Below are positions 46,546 through 55,681 of a stretch of 64,000 nucleotides of DNA, in pieces (the first letter of the stretch is position 1; the number at the start of each line of letters is the position of its first letter). Source of the DNA: Streptomyces sp. NBC_00250 (lineage in GTDB: Bacteria > Actinomycetota > Actinomycetes > Streptomycetales > Streptomycetaceae); NCBI RefSeq assembly GCF_036192275.1, contig NZ_CP108088.1, positions 1,426,001-1,490,000 of the forward strand, read 5' to 3'. The position numbers and the translations under genes are program-made. Under the pieces are notes generated by a model, which did no database searches, was not told the DNA's origin, and saw only the letters and a list, made by a program, of their open reading frames with translations.

Positions 46546-47283
46546 TCAGAGCACGAGCGCGGTCGTCGGGACGGGTCTTCGCGGCCCGCCCCTGGCGAGT
46601 GCGCGGCTGATCGCGGCTCCCGCCTCGGCGACGCCCCGGGCCAGCGAGTCGAGCGGGCGGCCCGCGGGCACCAGGCCGGCGAGCGCCGCGACCGTACGCC
46701 CGTCGGGGGTGCGGACCGGGAGCGAGGCGCAGCACACTCCGGCCATCACGTCCTCCCGGTCGAGGACCGCGCCGCCGCGGAGTGGCCCCCGCAGGGCCTT
46801 CCCCGCGGCGGTGTCGAGCCGGAACGCGATGCCGTCCCGTACGGGGAGGAGTGGTTCGAGGTCTCCCGGGACCGAGCTGACGGTGATCGCCATGTCCTCG
46901 CGCAGCACGGCGAGGACCACGCTCGCGCCGGTGGCGGCGCGGAGCCGCTGGAGCGGCAGCCGGGCGGCGGCGCGGAGCCCGGGGTGCGGCTCCCAGGCCT
47001 GGCCGAGGCGGTAGAGCTGGGGGCCGACGCGGTAGCGGTTGCCCTTCCGTTCGACGGCGCCGAGCGTGACCAGTTGGTCGAGCAGCCGGTGGACGCTGCC
47101 CTTGGGTACTCCGCAGACGAGCGCCAGTTCGGTCACTCCCGCCTCGTCGCCGTTCCGGCGCAGCGCGTCGAGCAGGGCGAACGCCCCTTCGAGTACGCCC
47201 CGGCCACGGGCCGGCGCGGGCCCTTGGTCGCCCGCCTGTCCGTGCCCGGTTCTGCCCGACGAGCTTCCCGTACCGCCGTCCAT
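46546..47283 (-). CDS. IclR-family transcriptional regulator
   Basis: A 245-aa protein. The N-terminal winged helix (about residues 30-90) contains GVTELALVCGVPKGSVHRLL. The C-terminal GAF-like effector domain (about 100-240) has the family's LRAATGASVVLAVL and PGDLEPLLPVRDGIAF stretches and a cysteine pair in AGVCCASLPV. ATG 47283 begins a short Gly/Ser tail before the DNA-binding domain. It has no obvious metabolic partner next to it; the divergent gene is a secreted phosphodiesterase. Confidence 0.88.
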   Translation of the reverse strand: MDGGTGSSSGRTGHGQAGDQGPAPARGRGVLEGAFALLDALRRNGDEAGVTELALVCGVPKGSVHRLLDQLVTLGAVERKGNRYRVGPQLYRLGQAWEPHPGLRAAARLPLQRLRAATGASVVLAVLREDMAITVSSVPGDLEPLLPVRDGIAFRLDTAAGKALRGPLRGGAVLDREDVMAGVCCASLPVRTPDGRTVAALAGLVPAGRPLDSLARGVAEAGAAISRALARGGPRRPVPTTALVL

Positions 47284-47532
47284 GAGTCCCCCCGACTCGC
47301 CGCGCCCGGCCGCGTACCCCCGACGGCGCGGCTCCGGGCATGTCCCCCACCATGCCGCAGACCGGTCGATTCCGGCGAAGGGCTCGCGCCGTCCGTCGTG
47401 TCGAGGGGCGGGCCCCAGGTCGTGCGGGGCGTCACGGGCCGGGCGGGGCTTCCGGACACGCCCGGGGCACGACACGAGACGCCGCGCCCCGGTCCGGCCC
47501 GATCGGCGCGTCACCACTTAGGGTGTGCGGAC

Positions 47533-48468
47533 ATGAGAGACCGTCACCCGAGTGCCGTCCGGACCCGTCGGCGCAGGACCGCCGGCCTGGTCGCCGTGGT
47601 CACCACCGTCGCCGGGCTCGCGACCGCGTTCGTCGTCGGCGCCCCGCCCTCGCGGTCCGCGCCCGGACCGGCTCCGGCTCCGGCGGCGGCGGGGGCCGCC
47701 GCGGCGGCGAGCCCCTGGATGCGCAAGGCAGGGGCGCCGCTGACCGTGATCGCCCACCGGGGCGCCTCCTCGGCCGCCCCGGAGAACACCCTGGTCTCCG
47801 ACGAGGTGGCCCGGCGGGGCCGCGCCGTCTGGATCGAGAACGACGTCCAGCCCAGCGAGGACGGCGTGCCGTACATCCTCCACGACACGACCGTCGACCG
47901 GACGACGGACGGTACGGGCCCGATCCGCTCGCTGACCTCCGCCGAGCTGGACGCCCTGGACGCCGGTTCCTGGTTCGCCCCGGCCTACGCGGGCACCCGT
48001 GTGCCGACGCTCGCCGCCCAGTTGGCCGACCTGCGCGAGCGCGGCGGGAAGCTGCTCCTTGAGGTGAAGGGCCCTCACACCTACGCCCAGGTGCGCAGGA
48101 TCGTCGAGGTGGTGCGCGAACAGGGCATGAGCGACCGGGTCTTCGTCCAGAGCTTCGACGTCCCGCATCTGCAGTACGTCCACGAGCTGGCCCCCGAACT
48201 GCCGCTGGGCCTGCTGCGGGACACCCTGGACGCCGACCCGGTCTCCCTCGCAGAGGACCTTCACCTCGCGGCGTACAACACCTCGGACAAGGCCCTCTCC
48301 ACCCGCCCGGGGCTGGTCGGCGAGCTGCACGCGGCGGGTGTCGCCGTGAACGTCTGGACGGTCGACACCCCGGCCCGCTGGAAGGCACTGGACACGCTGG
48401 GCGTGGACGGGGTCATCACCAACCGCCCGACAGAGCTGGGCGGTTGGTTGTCCGGACAGGTGTCCTGA
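47533..48468 (+). CDS. Secreted glycerophosphodiester phosphodiesterase
   Basis: A 311-aa protein. The long hydrophobic N-terminus (RTAGLVAVVTTVAGLATAFV) acts as a signal peptide or anchor. The GDPD TIM barrel follows from about residue 70: VIAHRGASSAAPENT (catalytic His-Arg and metal Glu), ENDVQPSEDGVPYILHDTTV and LLLEVKGPHTYAQV. It hydrolyses glycerophosphodiesters from phospholipid or teichoic-acid turnover to glycerol 3-phosphate outside the membrane. It ends only 3 bp from the stop of the convergent gene. Confidence 0.92.
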   Translation: MRDRHPSAVRTRRRRTAGLVAVVTTVAGLATAFVVGAPPSRSAPGPAPAPAAAGAAAAASPWMRKAGAPLTVIAHRGASSAAPENTLVSDEVARRGRAVWIENDVQPSEDGVPYILHDTTVDRTTDGTGPIRSLTSAELDALDAGSWFAPAYAGTRVPTLAAQLADLRERGGKLLLEVKGPHTYAQVRRIVEVVREQGMSDRVFVQSFDVPHLQYVHELAPELPLGLLRDTLDADPVSLAEDLHLAAYNTSDKALSTRPGLVGELHAAGVAVNVWTVDTPARWKALDTLGVDGVITNRPTELGGWLSGQVS

Positions 48469-48471
48469 GGA

Positions 48472-49551
48472 CTACGGCACGACCTTGATGTCGTCGACGA
48501 AGGCCCGGACCATGATCGCGTGGGTGTAGACGACGGTCCCGGGCTTGATCAGGCCGCCCTCGCCGCTGTTGCCCTTGACCTGGACGGTGCGCTCACCCAG
48601 GAAGGTGAAGGTCTTGCTGTCGAAGATCCACTCGGTGCGCTCTCCGCTGGTCTCGTCGAGCCGCGCGACGGCGACGCCCTTGCGGCCGGCGGCGTCGGTG
48701 GCGCTGTCCACCATGACGACACCGGGGATCTTCGCGGCGGCCCGGTAGAGGGCCGCCGTCAGCTTCGGGGTCGGCCAGCTCTCCCCGAGCAGGTCACCGA
48801 TGGTGGTGAAGGCCTGCTGGTCCTTGCCGCGGCCCTGCCCCTCGGTCTCCTCGTAGATCTTCCGCAGCAGCGCGTCGGGGTCGGTGGGCAGGGTCGCGAG
48901 GTAGTCGTGGGAGGGCGCACCGAGGTGCGACTTCGGCACGTTGCCCTGTTCGTCGCGGCCTTCGAGGGTGAGGCCCTCGGGGCCGGTGTTGCCGGGCTCG
49001 ATCAGCCAGCCCTTGAGGCCGTCGGGCGACCGCCAGGACTGCCGGGTGTGCAGGGGGTCGCTGACGAGGCTGCTCTCGCCGTCGACGGTCCGCACATAGG
49101 TGTTCGCGGACCGCGTCTCGATGTAGATGTACTGGCCGGCCCGGCCGTGGGGGGCCTCGGCCGCCGCGGCGGCGAGCGAGATGCGGTCGAGGAGCCGGGG
49201 CGCGCCCTTGGCGTCGGCGACGCCGATGGTGGTGGTGAGGGCGGGGCCGGTGGCACGGTCGACGGGGTCGACGCCGCCGCCCGGGGTGAGGACGAGGACG
49301 CCGACGGCGAGTGCTCCGGCGAGTGCGGTGGCGGCCGGCAGGAGGATGCTCTTCCGCAGGAAGGGGTTGCGCGCGCGCCCGGCGGAGGCGCGCGTCTCGG
49401 CGGCGGCGCGGCGGTCGTCGTGGATCTGGCTCATCAGGCGCTCCTTGTGGAACTGGTGGCGGCCCTGAGGAAGGTCGTGCTCCTCGATCGCCGGCAGGTC
49501 TCCGGTCTCGTACCGGTTCGCCGTACGGGTCTTGTCCGGGTCGGGGTTCAT
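48472..49551 (-). CDS. CU044_5270-family membrane-anchored protein
   Basis: A 359-aa protein. A charged cytoplasmic N-terminus (about 65 residues, with KERLMSQI) precedes one membrane segment (SILLPAATALAGALAVGVLV). An extracytoplasmic domain of about 270 residues follows (GQYIYIETRSANTYVRTVDG, ALYRAAAKIPGVVMVDSATD). This layout matches CU044_5270 proteins, which sit after ECF sigma genes in actinobacteria and are thought to modulate them. The ATG overlaps the sigma stop (ATGA). Confidence 0.85.
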   Translation of the reverse strand: MNPDPDKTRTANRYETGDLPAIEEHDLPQGRHQFHKERLMSQIHDDRRAAAETRASAGRARNPFLRKSILLPAATALAGALAVGVLVLTPGGGVDPVDRATGPALTTTIGVADAKGAPRLLDRISLAAAAAEAPHGRAGQYIYIETRSANTYVRTVDGESSLVSDPLHTRQSWRSPDGLKGWLIEPGNTGPEGLTLEGRDEQGNVPKSHLGAPSHDYLATLPTDPDALLRKIYEETEGQGRGKDQQAFTTIGDLLGESWPTPKLTAALYRAAAKIPGVVMVDSATDAAGRKGVAVARLDETSGERTEWIFDSKTFTFLGERTVQVKGNSGEGGLIKPGTVVYTHAIMVRAFVDDIKVVP

Positions 49552-50192
49552 CGGATTCCTTCCTGCGCGGGCCGGACCGCGTTCACGCGATCACCTGTTG
49601 TCTGTCGGGTGCGGGAGTCGGGTTCCCGTTTCTCCCGGGCGAGTTCTTCCTCGGCGCCGGTGCGGAGCTTGGCGCGGGCGCGGGAGAGCCGGGAGCGGAC
49701 GGTGCCGACGGGGACGCGCAGGGCCCTGGCGACCTCGGTGTAGGCGAGGCCCTCCCAGAGGCAGAGGACGAGGACTTCGCGTTCGGTGCGGCGGAGGCTG
49801 CCGAGCGCCTTCAGGGTGGCGGCGATGCGGCGCCGGTCGTCGATGCGGCCGGCGACCTCGGAGGCGTGGTCGGGCACCGAGGCCTCCGGCGGGCCGGCGG
49901 CGGCGTACGCGGTGGCGGCGGCCCGGTATCGGCGGTTGCCCCGGCAGTGGTTGCGGGAGACGTTGGTGGCGACGCCGAGCAGCCAGGGCCGGAGCGAACC
50001 CCCTTCGGGGTCCACCTTCTGCCGCAGCCGCCAGGATTCCAGGAAGGTCGCCGCCATCACGTCCTCGGCGACGGACCAGTCGCCGGTCAGCCGGAAGGCG
50101 TGGTTGTAGACGCTCCGGGCGTAGGAGTCGAAGAGTTCGGCGAAGGCCGAGGGGTCTCCGTCCCGGATGCGTGCGCGCAGGTCGATGTTCAC
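49548..50192 (-). CDS. ECF RNA polymerase sigma factor
   Basis: A 214-aa protein. Region 2 is FAELFDSYARSVYNHAFRLT to EDVMAATFLESWRLR. Region 4 is LRRTEREVLVLCLWEGLAY with helix-turn-helix VARALRVPVGTVRSRLSRA. The GTG start at 50192 overlaps the HD-domain gene stop (GTGA). It is co-transcribed with the CU044_5270 partner downstream. Confidence 0.9.
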   Translation of the reverse strand: MNIDLRARIRDGDPSAFAELFDSYARSVYNHAFRLTGDWSVAEDVMAATFLESWRLRQKVDPEGGSLRPWLLGVATNVSRNHCRGNRRYRAAATAYAAAGPPEASVPDHASEVAGRIDDRRRIAATLKALGSLRRTEREVLVLCLWEGLAYTEVARALRVPVGTVRSRLSRARAKLRTGAEEELAREKREPDSRTRQTTGDRVNAVRPAQEGIR

Positions 50193-50743
50193 GTCTCTCG
50201 TCTGTCCGGCCGCCGGAGCGGGTTCCCGTGACCCGGGTCACATCGCGGGGTCAGCTCCTCCAGGAGTTCGGGATTGACGATGCGCAGGATCGTCGCGATG
50301 TGCTCGGGGTCGGCCGCGGCCCACAGCGTCTGCCGGGCCGCGCGGTACTTGGCGGCGAGCCGCTCCCGCTTGTCGGGCGGCAGTGCGGCGGCTCGGTCGG
50401 ACCGGCTGTTGTGGGCGTTGTCGGCGATCTTCACGAGGGTGGCGTCGGGGTCCTCCGTGATGCGGCGGATCTTCTCCTCGTACGGCGTGCCGGGCGTGTG
50501 GGTGACGGCCTCGACGAGGGCGACGACGTGGTCCGGGATGCCGGCGGCGCGGAGTCGTTCCGCCGTCCAGGCGGTGTCCTCGACGACGTCGTGGAGGAGG
50601 CCGGCCATGGCCAGGTGCGGGCCGAGCGGTTCGAGGCCGGCGGCGACGGCGCGGACGTGCTCGACGTACGGGGCACCGATCTTGTCGGTCTGTCCGGCGT
50701 GCGCGCGGTCGGCGAGCGCGTCCACCTCGGCGAGAGTCTTCAT
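50189..50743 (-). CDS. HD-domain hydrolase (RelA/SpoT hydrolase-like)
   Basis: A 184-aa protein. The HD motif lies in MAGLLHDVVEDT, preceded by the His of APYVEHVRAVA, and is completed by KIADNAHNSRSD. This is the arrangement of the stand-alone (p)ppGpp hydrolase-like group. It may hydrolyse ppGpp or a related phosphorylated nucleotide; the substrate is not certain. It heads the operon with the sigma factor and its partner. A run of hexamer repeats lies upstream. Confidence 0.82.
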   Translation of the reverse strand: MKTLAEVDALADRAHAGQTDKIGAPYVEHVRAVAAGLEPLGPHLAMAGLLHDVVEDTAWTAERLRAAGIPDHVVALVEAVTHTPGTPYEEKIRRITEDPDATLVKIADNAHNSRSDRAAALPPDKRERLAAKYRAARQTLWAAADPEHIATILRIVNPELLEELTPRCDPGHGNPLRRPDRRET

Positions 50744-50805
50744 CGCCCCATCATCGCGGGGTACCGGAGACCGCCGTCCCGCCCTACCGCCGGCGCCCGC
50801 TTCCA

Positions 50806-50863
50806 CTCCCGCTCCCGCTCCCGCTCGCGCTCGCGCTCGCCGGTGACGGTGACGGTGACGGTG
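50806..50863. repeat. Three adjacent hexanucleotide repeats
   Basis: GCTCCC (two full copies and a partial, to 50822), GCTCGC (three copies, 50823-50840) and GGTGAC (three copies and a partial, 50842-50863) follow one another between the divergent HD and LLM genes. The block keeps the reading frame of the downstream LLM gene. Confidence 0.85.
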
Positions 50864-50923
50864 CAACACGCTCTTCACATCTGGGTGGGAATGCCGTTCG
50901 CCGCGGGGCCGGTTGCCGAATAC

Positions 50924-51856
50924 ATGACTCTCGGAGTAACGCTCGGCTCCACCGCCGTCCAGCACACGATCGACAGCACGGTGCGGCTCGCGCGGGAGGC
51001 GCGCGACGCGGGGCTGCACTCGGCGTGGTTCGGCCAGACCTTCGCGTACGACTCGCCCTCGCTCGCCGCGATCGTGGGGCGCGAGGTGCCCGGCCTTCAG
51101 GTCGGGACCTCCGCGATCCCGGTCTTCGGCCGCCATCCGCTGCTCGTCTCCAGCCAGGCGCAGACCGCGCAGGCGGCCACCGGAGGCCGGTACCACCTGG
51201 GGCTGGCCCTCGGCACCAAGCACCTGACCGAGACCGGCTTCGGCCTCCCGTACGAGCGGCCCATCGGGCTGCTCAGGGAGTTCCTGACGGCGCTTCGGCC
51301 GCTGCTCGAAACGGGCAGTGCCGACTTCCACGGCGAGCTCCTGACCGCGACGACGCCGTACTCGGCGGCGGTGCCGGGCGCCCGGCCGCCGGTGCCGATC
51401 CTGGTCGCGGCGATGGGGCCGCAGGCGCTGCGCGTCAGCGGTGAACTGGCCGACGGCATCCTGCCGTTCCTGGCGGGTCCGCGGGCACTCGCCGAGCACA
51501 TCGTCCCCGCCGTCACCGCCGCCGCGGCGGGGGCCGGCCGTCCCGCACCCCGGATCGTGGCGCTGGTGCCGGGCGTGGTCACCACGAAGGCCGAGGCCGG
51601 GGCCGTACGGGAGAAGGCGGCCGAGGCGCTCGCGCTGTACGAGCGGATTCCGTCCTACCAGCGTGCCATCGAACGCTCCGGCGCCGGCCGGGCGGCCGAA
51701 CTCGCCGTCATCGGCGACGAGGAGACCGTCGCCGAGGAGGTGCGGCGCTACCGCGAGGCGGGGGCGACGGAGGTGGTGTTCACCGCGACGGAACTGAACG
51801 GCGAGGAGGCCCGCGTCCGCACCTGGAAGCTGCTCGGCGAGCTGTCCCGCGGCTGA
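50924..51856 (+). CDS. LLM-class (F420-type) flavin-dependent oxidoreductase
   Basis: A 310-aa TIM-barrel protein of the luciferase-like monooxygenase superfamily (MTLGVTLGSTAVQHTI, GLHSAWFGQTFAYDSPSLAA, GRYHLGLALGTKHL, PVPILVAAMGPQALR). The lack of FMN-type bulges cannot be judged by eye, but the length and motifs fit actinobacterial F420-dependent enzymes. ATG 50924 starts right at the first strand. In-frame ATG 50891 and GTG 50861 are alternatives with better purine-rich leaders. The substrate is unknown. Confidence 0.82.
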   Translation: MTLGVTLGSTAVQHTIDSTVRLAREARDAGLHSAWFGQTFAYDSPSLAAIVGREVPGLQVGTSAIPVFGRHPLLVSSQAQTAQAATGGRYHLGLALGTKHLTETGFGLPYERPIGLLREFLTALRPLLETGSADFHGELLTATTPYSAAVPGARPPVPILVAAMGPQALRVSGELADGILPFLAGPRALAEHIVPAVTAAAAGAGRPAPRIVALVPGVVTTKAEAGAVREKAAEALALYERIPSYQRAIERSGAGRAAELAVIGDEETVAEEVRRYREAGATEVVFTATELNGEEARVRTWKLLGELSRG

Positions 51857-51866
51857 GCTGTAGGGA

Positions 51867-51969
51867 GTGTCCGACAAGGGGCGTCGGATCAGGACGGGTC
51901 GGACACCGCTGGGAGGTGTCTTGTCGATCAGGCCGGATCGGGCCGCGAGCCCGGCCTGATCGGCAAGAC
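51867..51969. terminator. Two hairpins between convergent LLM and MMPL genes
   Basis: GTGTCCGAC (51867-51875) pairs with GTCGGACAC (51898-51906). A longer 17-bp stem with one mismatch is formed by 51918-51934 and 51953-51969. The outermost AGGGAG and CTCCCT are also complementary, so the whole spacer can fold on itself. Confidence 0.75.
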
Positions 51970-51974
51970 GCTCC

Positions 51975-54257
51975 CTAGCCCTTCTTCGCCCCGGCCGCCG
52001 CCGGTTCCGGCTCGGCCTCGCCCTCGCCCTCGGTGTCCAGGTGCGGCAGTATCCGGTCCAGCCAGCGCGGGATCCACCAGGCGTGCTTGCCGAGGAGGGT
52101 CATCACCGCGGGTACCAGCAGCAGGCGCACCACGGTGGCGTCGATGAGGACGCTGGCCGCCAGGCCGAGACCGAGCATCTTGACCACGATGTTGTCCGAG
52201 ACGATGAAGGCCGCGAAGACGCTGACCATGATGAGTGCGGCGCAGGTGATGACCCGGGCGGTGATCTCCAGGGCGTGGGCCACGCTGGCCTTCGGATCGC
52301 CGGTGCGCAGCCATGCCTCGCGGACACGGGACAGCAGGAAGATCTCGTAGTCCATGCTCAGGCCGAAGACGATGGCGAACATCATCATCGGCACATAGCT
52401 CTCGATGGGCACCTTGCCGGAGACGCCGAGCGCGGGCCCGCCCCAGCCCCACTGGAAGACGGCCACGACCACGCCGTACGAGGCCGCGATGGAGAGCACG
52501 TTGAGGACGGCGGCCTTCACCGCGACGAGGAGTCCGCGGAAGACGGTGAGGATGACGAGGAAGGCGAGCCCCACCACCACGGCGATGATCAGCGGGAGCC
52601 GGCTGGAGACGAGGTCGAGGAAGTCCACCTGGGAGGCCGTCGTGCCGGTGACGTAGGTCTTCGCGTCGGTGCCGGCCGCAGCCTGCGGCAGTACGTCGTC
52701 GACGAGGTGGTTGGTCAGCTGGGTGGTCTTCTCGTCCTGCGGGGAGGCCACCGAGTAGGCGGTGCCGACCAGGACGTCCCCGTCGGGGGTGGCCTGGAGC
52801 GGGGTGATGTAGGCCGCGTCGGGGACCCCGGTCAGTGACTGCTTGAGCTTGTCGGCGAGGTCCGCGCGGTCCGCGGAGGGAACGGCCGTCTGGTCGACGA
52901 CCACGGTCAGCGGGCCGTTCGCGCCGGGCCCGAAGGCCGTGGAGATGAGGTCGTAGGCGCGCCGGTCCGTGAAGGACTTGGGGTCGGCGCCGTCGCCGAT
53001 GTGGCCGAGCTGGATGAAGAGCAGCGGGAAGGCCAGGACGAGCAGCACCAGGACGCCGCCGGTCAGGAACCACCAGGGGCGCTTCTCCACCCGTTGCGCG
53101 TACCGGTGCCAGGTGCCGTGCGCGGGCGCTCCGGGCTCGGCGTCGGACTCCGCCACGGGCTTGCGCACGTGGTAGCGGTCGATGCGCTTGCCGACGAGAC
53201 CCAGCATGGCCGGGACCAGGGTGAGCGCGGCCAGGACCGCGGTGACGACCGTGAAGGCGGCAGCCAGGCCCAGTTTGCCGATGAAACTGACGCCGGAGAC
53301 CCACAGGCCCGAGAGGGCGATGATGACCGTACAGCCGGAGACCAGGACGGCGCGGCCGCTGGTGGTGGTCGCGAGGCCCGCGGATTCGGCGGGATCGTGC
53401 CCGTTCATGAGGTTCTGGCGGTGGCGGGTGATGAGGAAGAGCGCGTAGTCGATGCCGACGCCCAGGCCGATCATGGTGGCCAGCGTGGGCGAGACGGTGC
53501 CGAAGGTGAAGGCCGCCGCCATCAGGCCGAGGAGCGCGAGGCCGCAGATCGCCCCGAGGAGCGCGGTGATCAGCGGCAGGACGGCCCCGATGACGCTGCC
53601 GAAGCCGATGAGGAGGACGACGATCGCGACGGCGAAGCCGATGGCCTCACTGGTGCGGTCGTCGGCCGCGGGCCGGGCGAGTTCGCCCAGGGGGCCGCCG
53701 TACTCGACGTCCACGCCCGCGTCGCGGAGCGGTTGGACGGCGGTGTCGACCCCGGGCAGGTAGTCGGTGCCGAGGGTGGAGGGAGGCACGCTGAAGCGCA
53801 CGGTGATGTAGGCGGTCTTGCCGTCGGTGGACAGCGGGCCGGTGTTGGGGACCCCGGCGGGCAGGGCGGGCGGGGTGGTGCCCGGCGGCGGCAGGGGGTT
53901 CTGGGCGCCGATGACGTCGGGCAGTTTCTCCAGGGCGGCGACGGTCGAGTTGATGGCGGACGCCTCGTCCGTGAGCGGCCCCGAGGACCTGTTCAGGACG
54001 ATCTGCGCCGCGTAGCCGGCGGCAGCGGGGTCGTGCGCCTGGAGGGCGTCGAGCCCCTCCGTCGACTGCACCCCGGGGAGGTCGAAGTCGTCGGAGTACT
54101 GTCCTCCGACCGCCCTGTCGGTGATCTGGAGTCCCACCATCGCAGCCAGCCACAGCGCGATGACGACGATGAAGTGACGGGCGCACCAATGCCCCAGTCG
54201 GTACAGCGCACCCTTGGGGGGTGTCGGCCGGGTAGCGGCCGGGCTTCCTGCGTTCAT
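51975..54257 (-). CDS. MMPL-family RND transporter
   Basis: A 760-aa protein with 12 predicted membrane segments in two halves (1 + 5 and 1 + 5). Each half has a large external loop (about 45-205 and 410-545). The conserved proton-relay region shows [18 protein letters not shown] in the first half and [19 protein letters not shown] in the second. Relatives export lipids or natural products. The C-terminal tail is Glu/Pro/Ala-rich. No regulator or biosynthetic gene is adjacent, so cargo cannot be inferred. Confidence 0.92.
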   Translation of the reverse strand: MNAGSPAATRPTPPKGALYRLGHWCARHFIVVIALWLAAMVGLQITDRAVGGQYSDDFDLPGVQSTEGLDALQAHDPAAAGYAAQIVLNRSSGPLTDEASAINSTVAALEKLPDVIGAQNPLPPPGTTPPALPAGVPNTGPLSTDGKTAYITVRFSVPPSTLGTDYLPGVDTAVQPLRDAGVDVEYGGPLGELARPAADDRTSEAIGFAVAIVVLLIGFGSVIGAVLPLITALLGAICGLALLGLMAAAFTFGTVSPTLATMIGLGVGIDYALFLITRHRQNLMNGHDPAESAGLATTTSGRAVLVSGCTVIIALSGLWVSGVSFIGKLGLAAAFTVVTAVLAALTLVPAMLGLVGKRIDRYHVRKPVAESDAEPGAPAHGTWHRYAQRVEKRPWWFLTGGVLVLLVLAFPLLFIQLGHIGDGADPKSFTDRRAYDLISTAFGPGANGPLTVVVDQTAVPSADRADLADKLKQSLTGVPDAAYITPLQATPDGDVLVGTAYSVASPQDEKTTQLTNHLVDDVLPQAAAGTDAKTYVTGTTASQVDFLDLVSSRLPLIIAVVVGLAFLVILTVFRGLLVAVKAAVLNVLSIAASYGVVVAVFQWGWGGPALGVSGKVPIESYVPMMMFAIVFGLSMDYEIFLLSRVREAWLRTGDPKASVAHALEITARVITCAALIMVSVFAAFIVSDNIVVKMLGLGLAASVLIDATVVRLLLVPAVMTLLGKHAWWIPRWLDRILPHLDTEGEGEAEPEPAAAGAKKG

Positions 54258-54383
54258 GGCAAGGCCGTGTCCGGTTGGGAAGTCCCCGAGCGGTCCCCCG
54301 CACCGACCGTGCGCGGGTCTACCCGTCCATTGTTCGCCTGCCTCGGCGGTCCGGCATCTCGGATGGGGCGGGCGGGCGTTCGG

Positions 54384-55088
54384 TCAGGTCAGCAGGCGGT
54401 TGGGGTGGGAGGAGCGGCGGGCCGCGGCGAGGAGGGCGTGGATCCGGGGGCCGGCCTGGTCGAGGTCGGTGACCGGGGTGGGGAAGGGCAGCCGGACGTC
54501 CTGGTGGCCGGCGGGGTGTTCGAGGCGCAGGGTGATGCCGTACCGGTCGAGGGCGACGGGGAGGGCGCGGACCATGTCCCGTTCGGGGCGCGGCCGGACG
54601 AGGCGCAGGAGCAGGGGGACGAGCTCGCTGTGACCGTCGACGAGGTGGGTCAGCATGGACGCCTCGCAGGAGGCCATCGGGTCGACGTCGGTGGCGTGGA
54701 GTTCTTCCAGGGTGATGTAGCTCCGGCCCTCGGCGTCCTCCAGGAGGGCCTGGCCGAACTCCATGCAGATGCTCGTGGTCGCCCCGGGCTCGTACGGGGT
54801 GGCGAGGAGTCCCGTGAGGGTGACGCGGGCCCGCAGCCGTTCCCGTACGGGGGTGGGGGCGATGTCGGTGAACTCCAGGCGCACGGGGATCCGCGCGGGC
54901 TGCCCGGCGTGGCTCTCCTCGGACGGGTCGTGGAGGTGGATGTGTCCCATGGGCCCGGTCCCGTCCAGGAGGTGCACCTCCTGGTGGAGTCCGTCGGACA
55001 CGACCGTCATCGAGTGGGCGGCGGCCAGGATCGATCGCACGCGCTCGGCGGGGGTGGGCCGCGTGACGCGGGTGGTGAAGGAACGCAT
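54384..55088 (-). CDS. DUF2470 protein, iron-regulated
   Basis: A 234-aa soluble protein. The N-terminal two thirds resembles the split-barrel part of heme-utilisation/pyridoxamine-oxidase-like proteins, and the C-terminus (about 150-225) matches DUF2470 (MLTHLVDGHSELVPLLLRLV, ALPVALDRYGITLRL). DUF2470 proteins are linked to heme or iron handling. A DtxR/IdeR-type iron box lies 34 bp upstream of the start, so expression should rise when iron is scarce. A direct heme-degrading role is an inference. Confidence 0.82.
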   Translation of the reverse strand: MRSFTTRVTRPTPAERVRSILAAAHSMTVVSDGLHQEVHLLDGTGPMGHIHLHDPSEESHAGQPARIPVRLEFTDIAPTPVRERLRARVTLTGLLATPYEPGATTSICMEFGQALLEDAEGRSYITLEELHATDVDPMASCEASMLTHLVDGHSELVPLLLRLVRPRPERDMVRALPVALDRYGITLRLEHPAGHQDVRLPFPTPVTDLDQAGPRIHALLAAARRSSHPNRLLT

Positions 55089-55121
55089 CCGAGATCTCCC
55101 GGGACAGATGGCGACAGCTAC

Positions 55122-55140
55122 TTAGGTAAGCCTAAGCTAA
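55122..55140. promoter_or_regulatory. Iron box (DtxR/IdeR/DmdR type)
   Basis: TTAGGTAAGCCTAAGCTAA matches the 19-bp consensus TTAGGTTAGGCTAACCTAA at 16 positions. It lies just upstream of the DUF2470 gene, where DmdR1 with Fe(II) would block transcription. Confidence 0.85.
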
Positions 55141-55248
55141 CCCATCACGGGCTCGGTAGGGAACGGAGGGGTGAAAACCCGGGAGCCGCAGGGCGACTGA
55201 CACCCCGTGTGATGAGCCTCCTTTTGCGCGCATATGACGGGAATCCGC

Positions 55249-55527
55249 TCACGGCGCATCGCCGGACCAGTCGAAGTGGAGGGGGTCGCCGGGCCTCGCG
55301 TCGTACAGCGAGCGCCCCTCGGCGCCGTACCTCCCCAGCTCCGTCTCCAGGGCCACGCCGGCAGCCGCCCGCTGATCCGGCGTCCGGTCGGTGACGTCGA
55401 GCAGCAGCCCGTCGAGCGGGCCGCCGACCAGTTCGGCATAGACCCGGCCGGGCCGCGGGCCCGGGCGGGGGTCGTCATGGTCCTGGCCGTAGACCCGGCC
55501 TCTCAACAGCTCCTCGTCCCTGTCCAT
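55249..55527 (-). CDS. Small hypothetical protein
   Basis: A 92-aa acidic soluble protein beginning MDRDEELLRGRVYGQDHDD. I do not recognise a family. The GRVYAELVGGPLDGLLLDV segment resembles small actinobacterial proteins that carry a P-L-D-G motif in a beta-hairpin. The frame is open upstream to 55599, but ATG 55527 gives the usual acidic N-terminus. Downstream toward the DUF2470 gene I see only the iron-box region. Confidence 0.6.
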   Translation of the reverse strand: MDRDEELLRGRVYGQDHDDPRPGPRPGRVYAELVGGPLDGLLLDVTDRTPDQRAAAGVALETELGRYGAEGRSLYDARPGDPLHFDWSGDAP

Positions 55528-55681
55528 ACGATCAGCGTCCCAGCCACCACTGACAACGCCGCCGACCGTGCCCACGACGCCGCTCACAGCGCCCACCACA
55601 CAGAACGCCCCAGGTCGAAGAGAAGAAGGTCACAGTCGTACGCCCTCCTGCTGCTTTGTCGATCTCCCCTAGCATCCGAGC

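Noticed and set aside
50806..50863. CRISPR-like array
   Set aside because: The units are 6 bp, contiguous and without spacers.
51975..55088. MMPL transporter and DUF2470 gene as a siderophore export unit
   Set aside because: The iron box lies only before the DUF2470 gene, a 126-bp gap separates the two, and no siderophore biosynthesis gene is present.
55528..55681. Cobalamin riboswitch before the B12-dependent mutase operon
   Set aside because: The 154-bp leader is short, and I see no B12-box-like sequence or extended fold.
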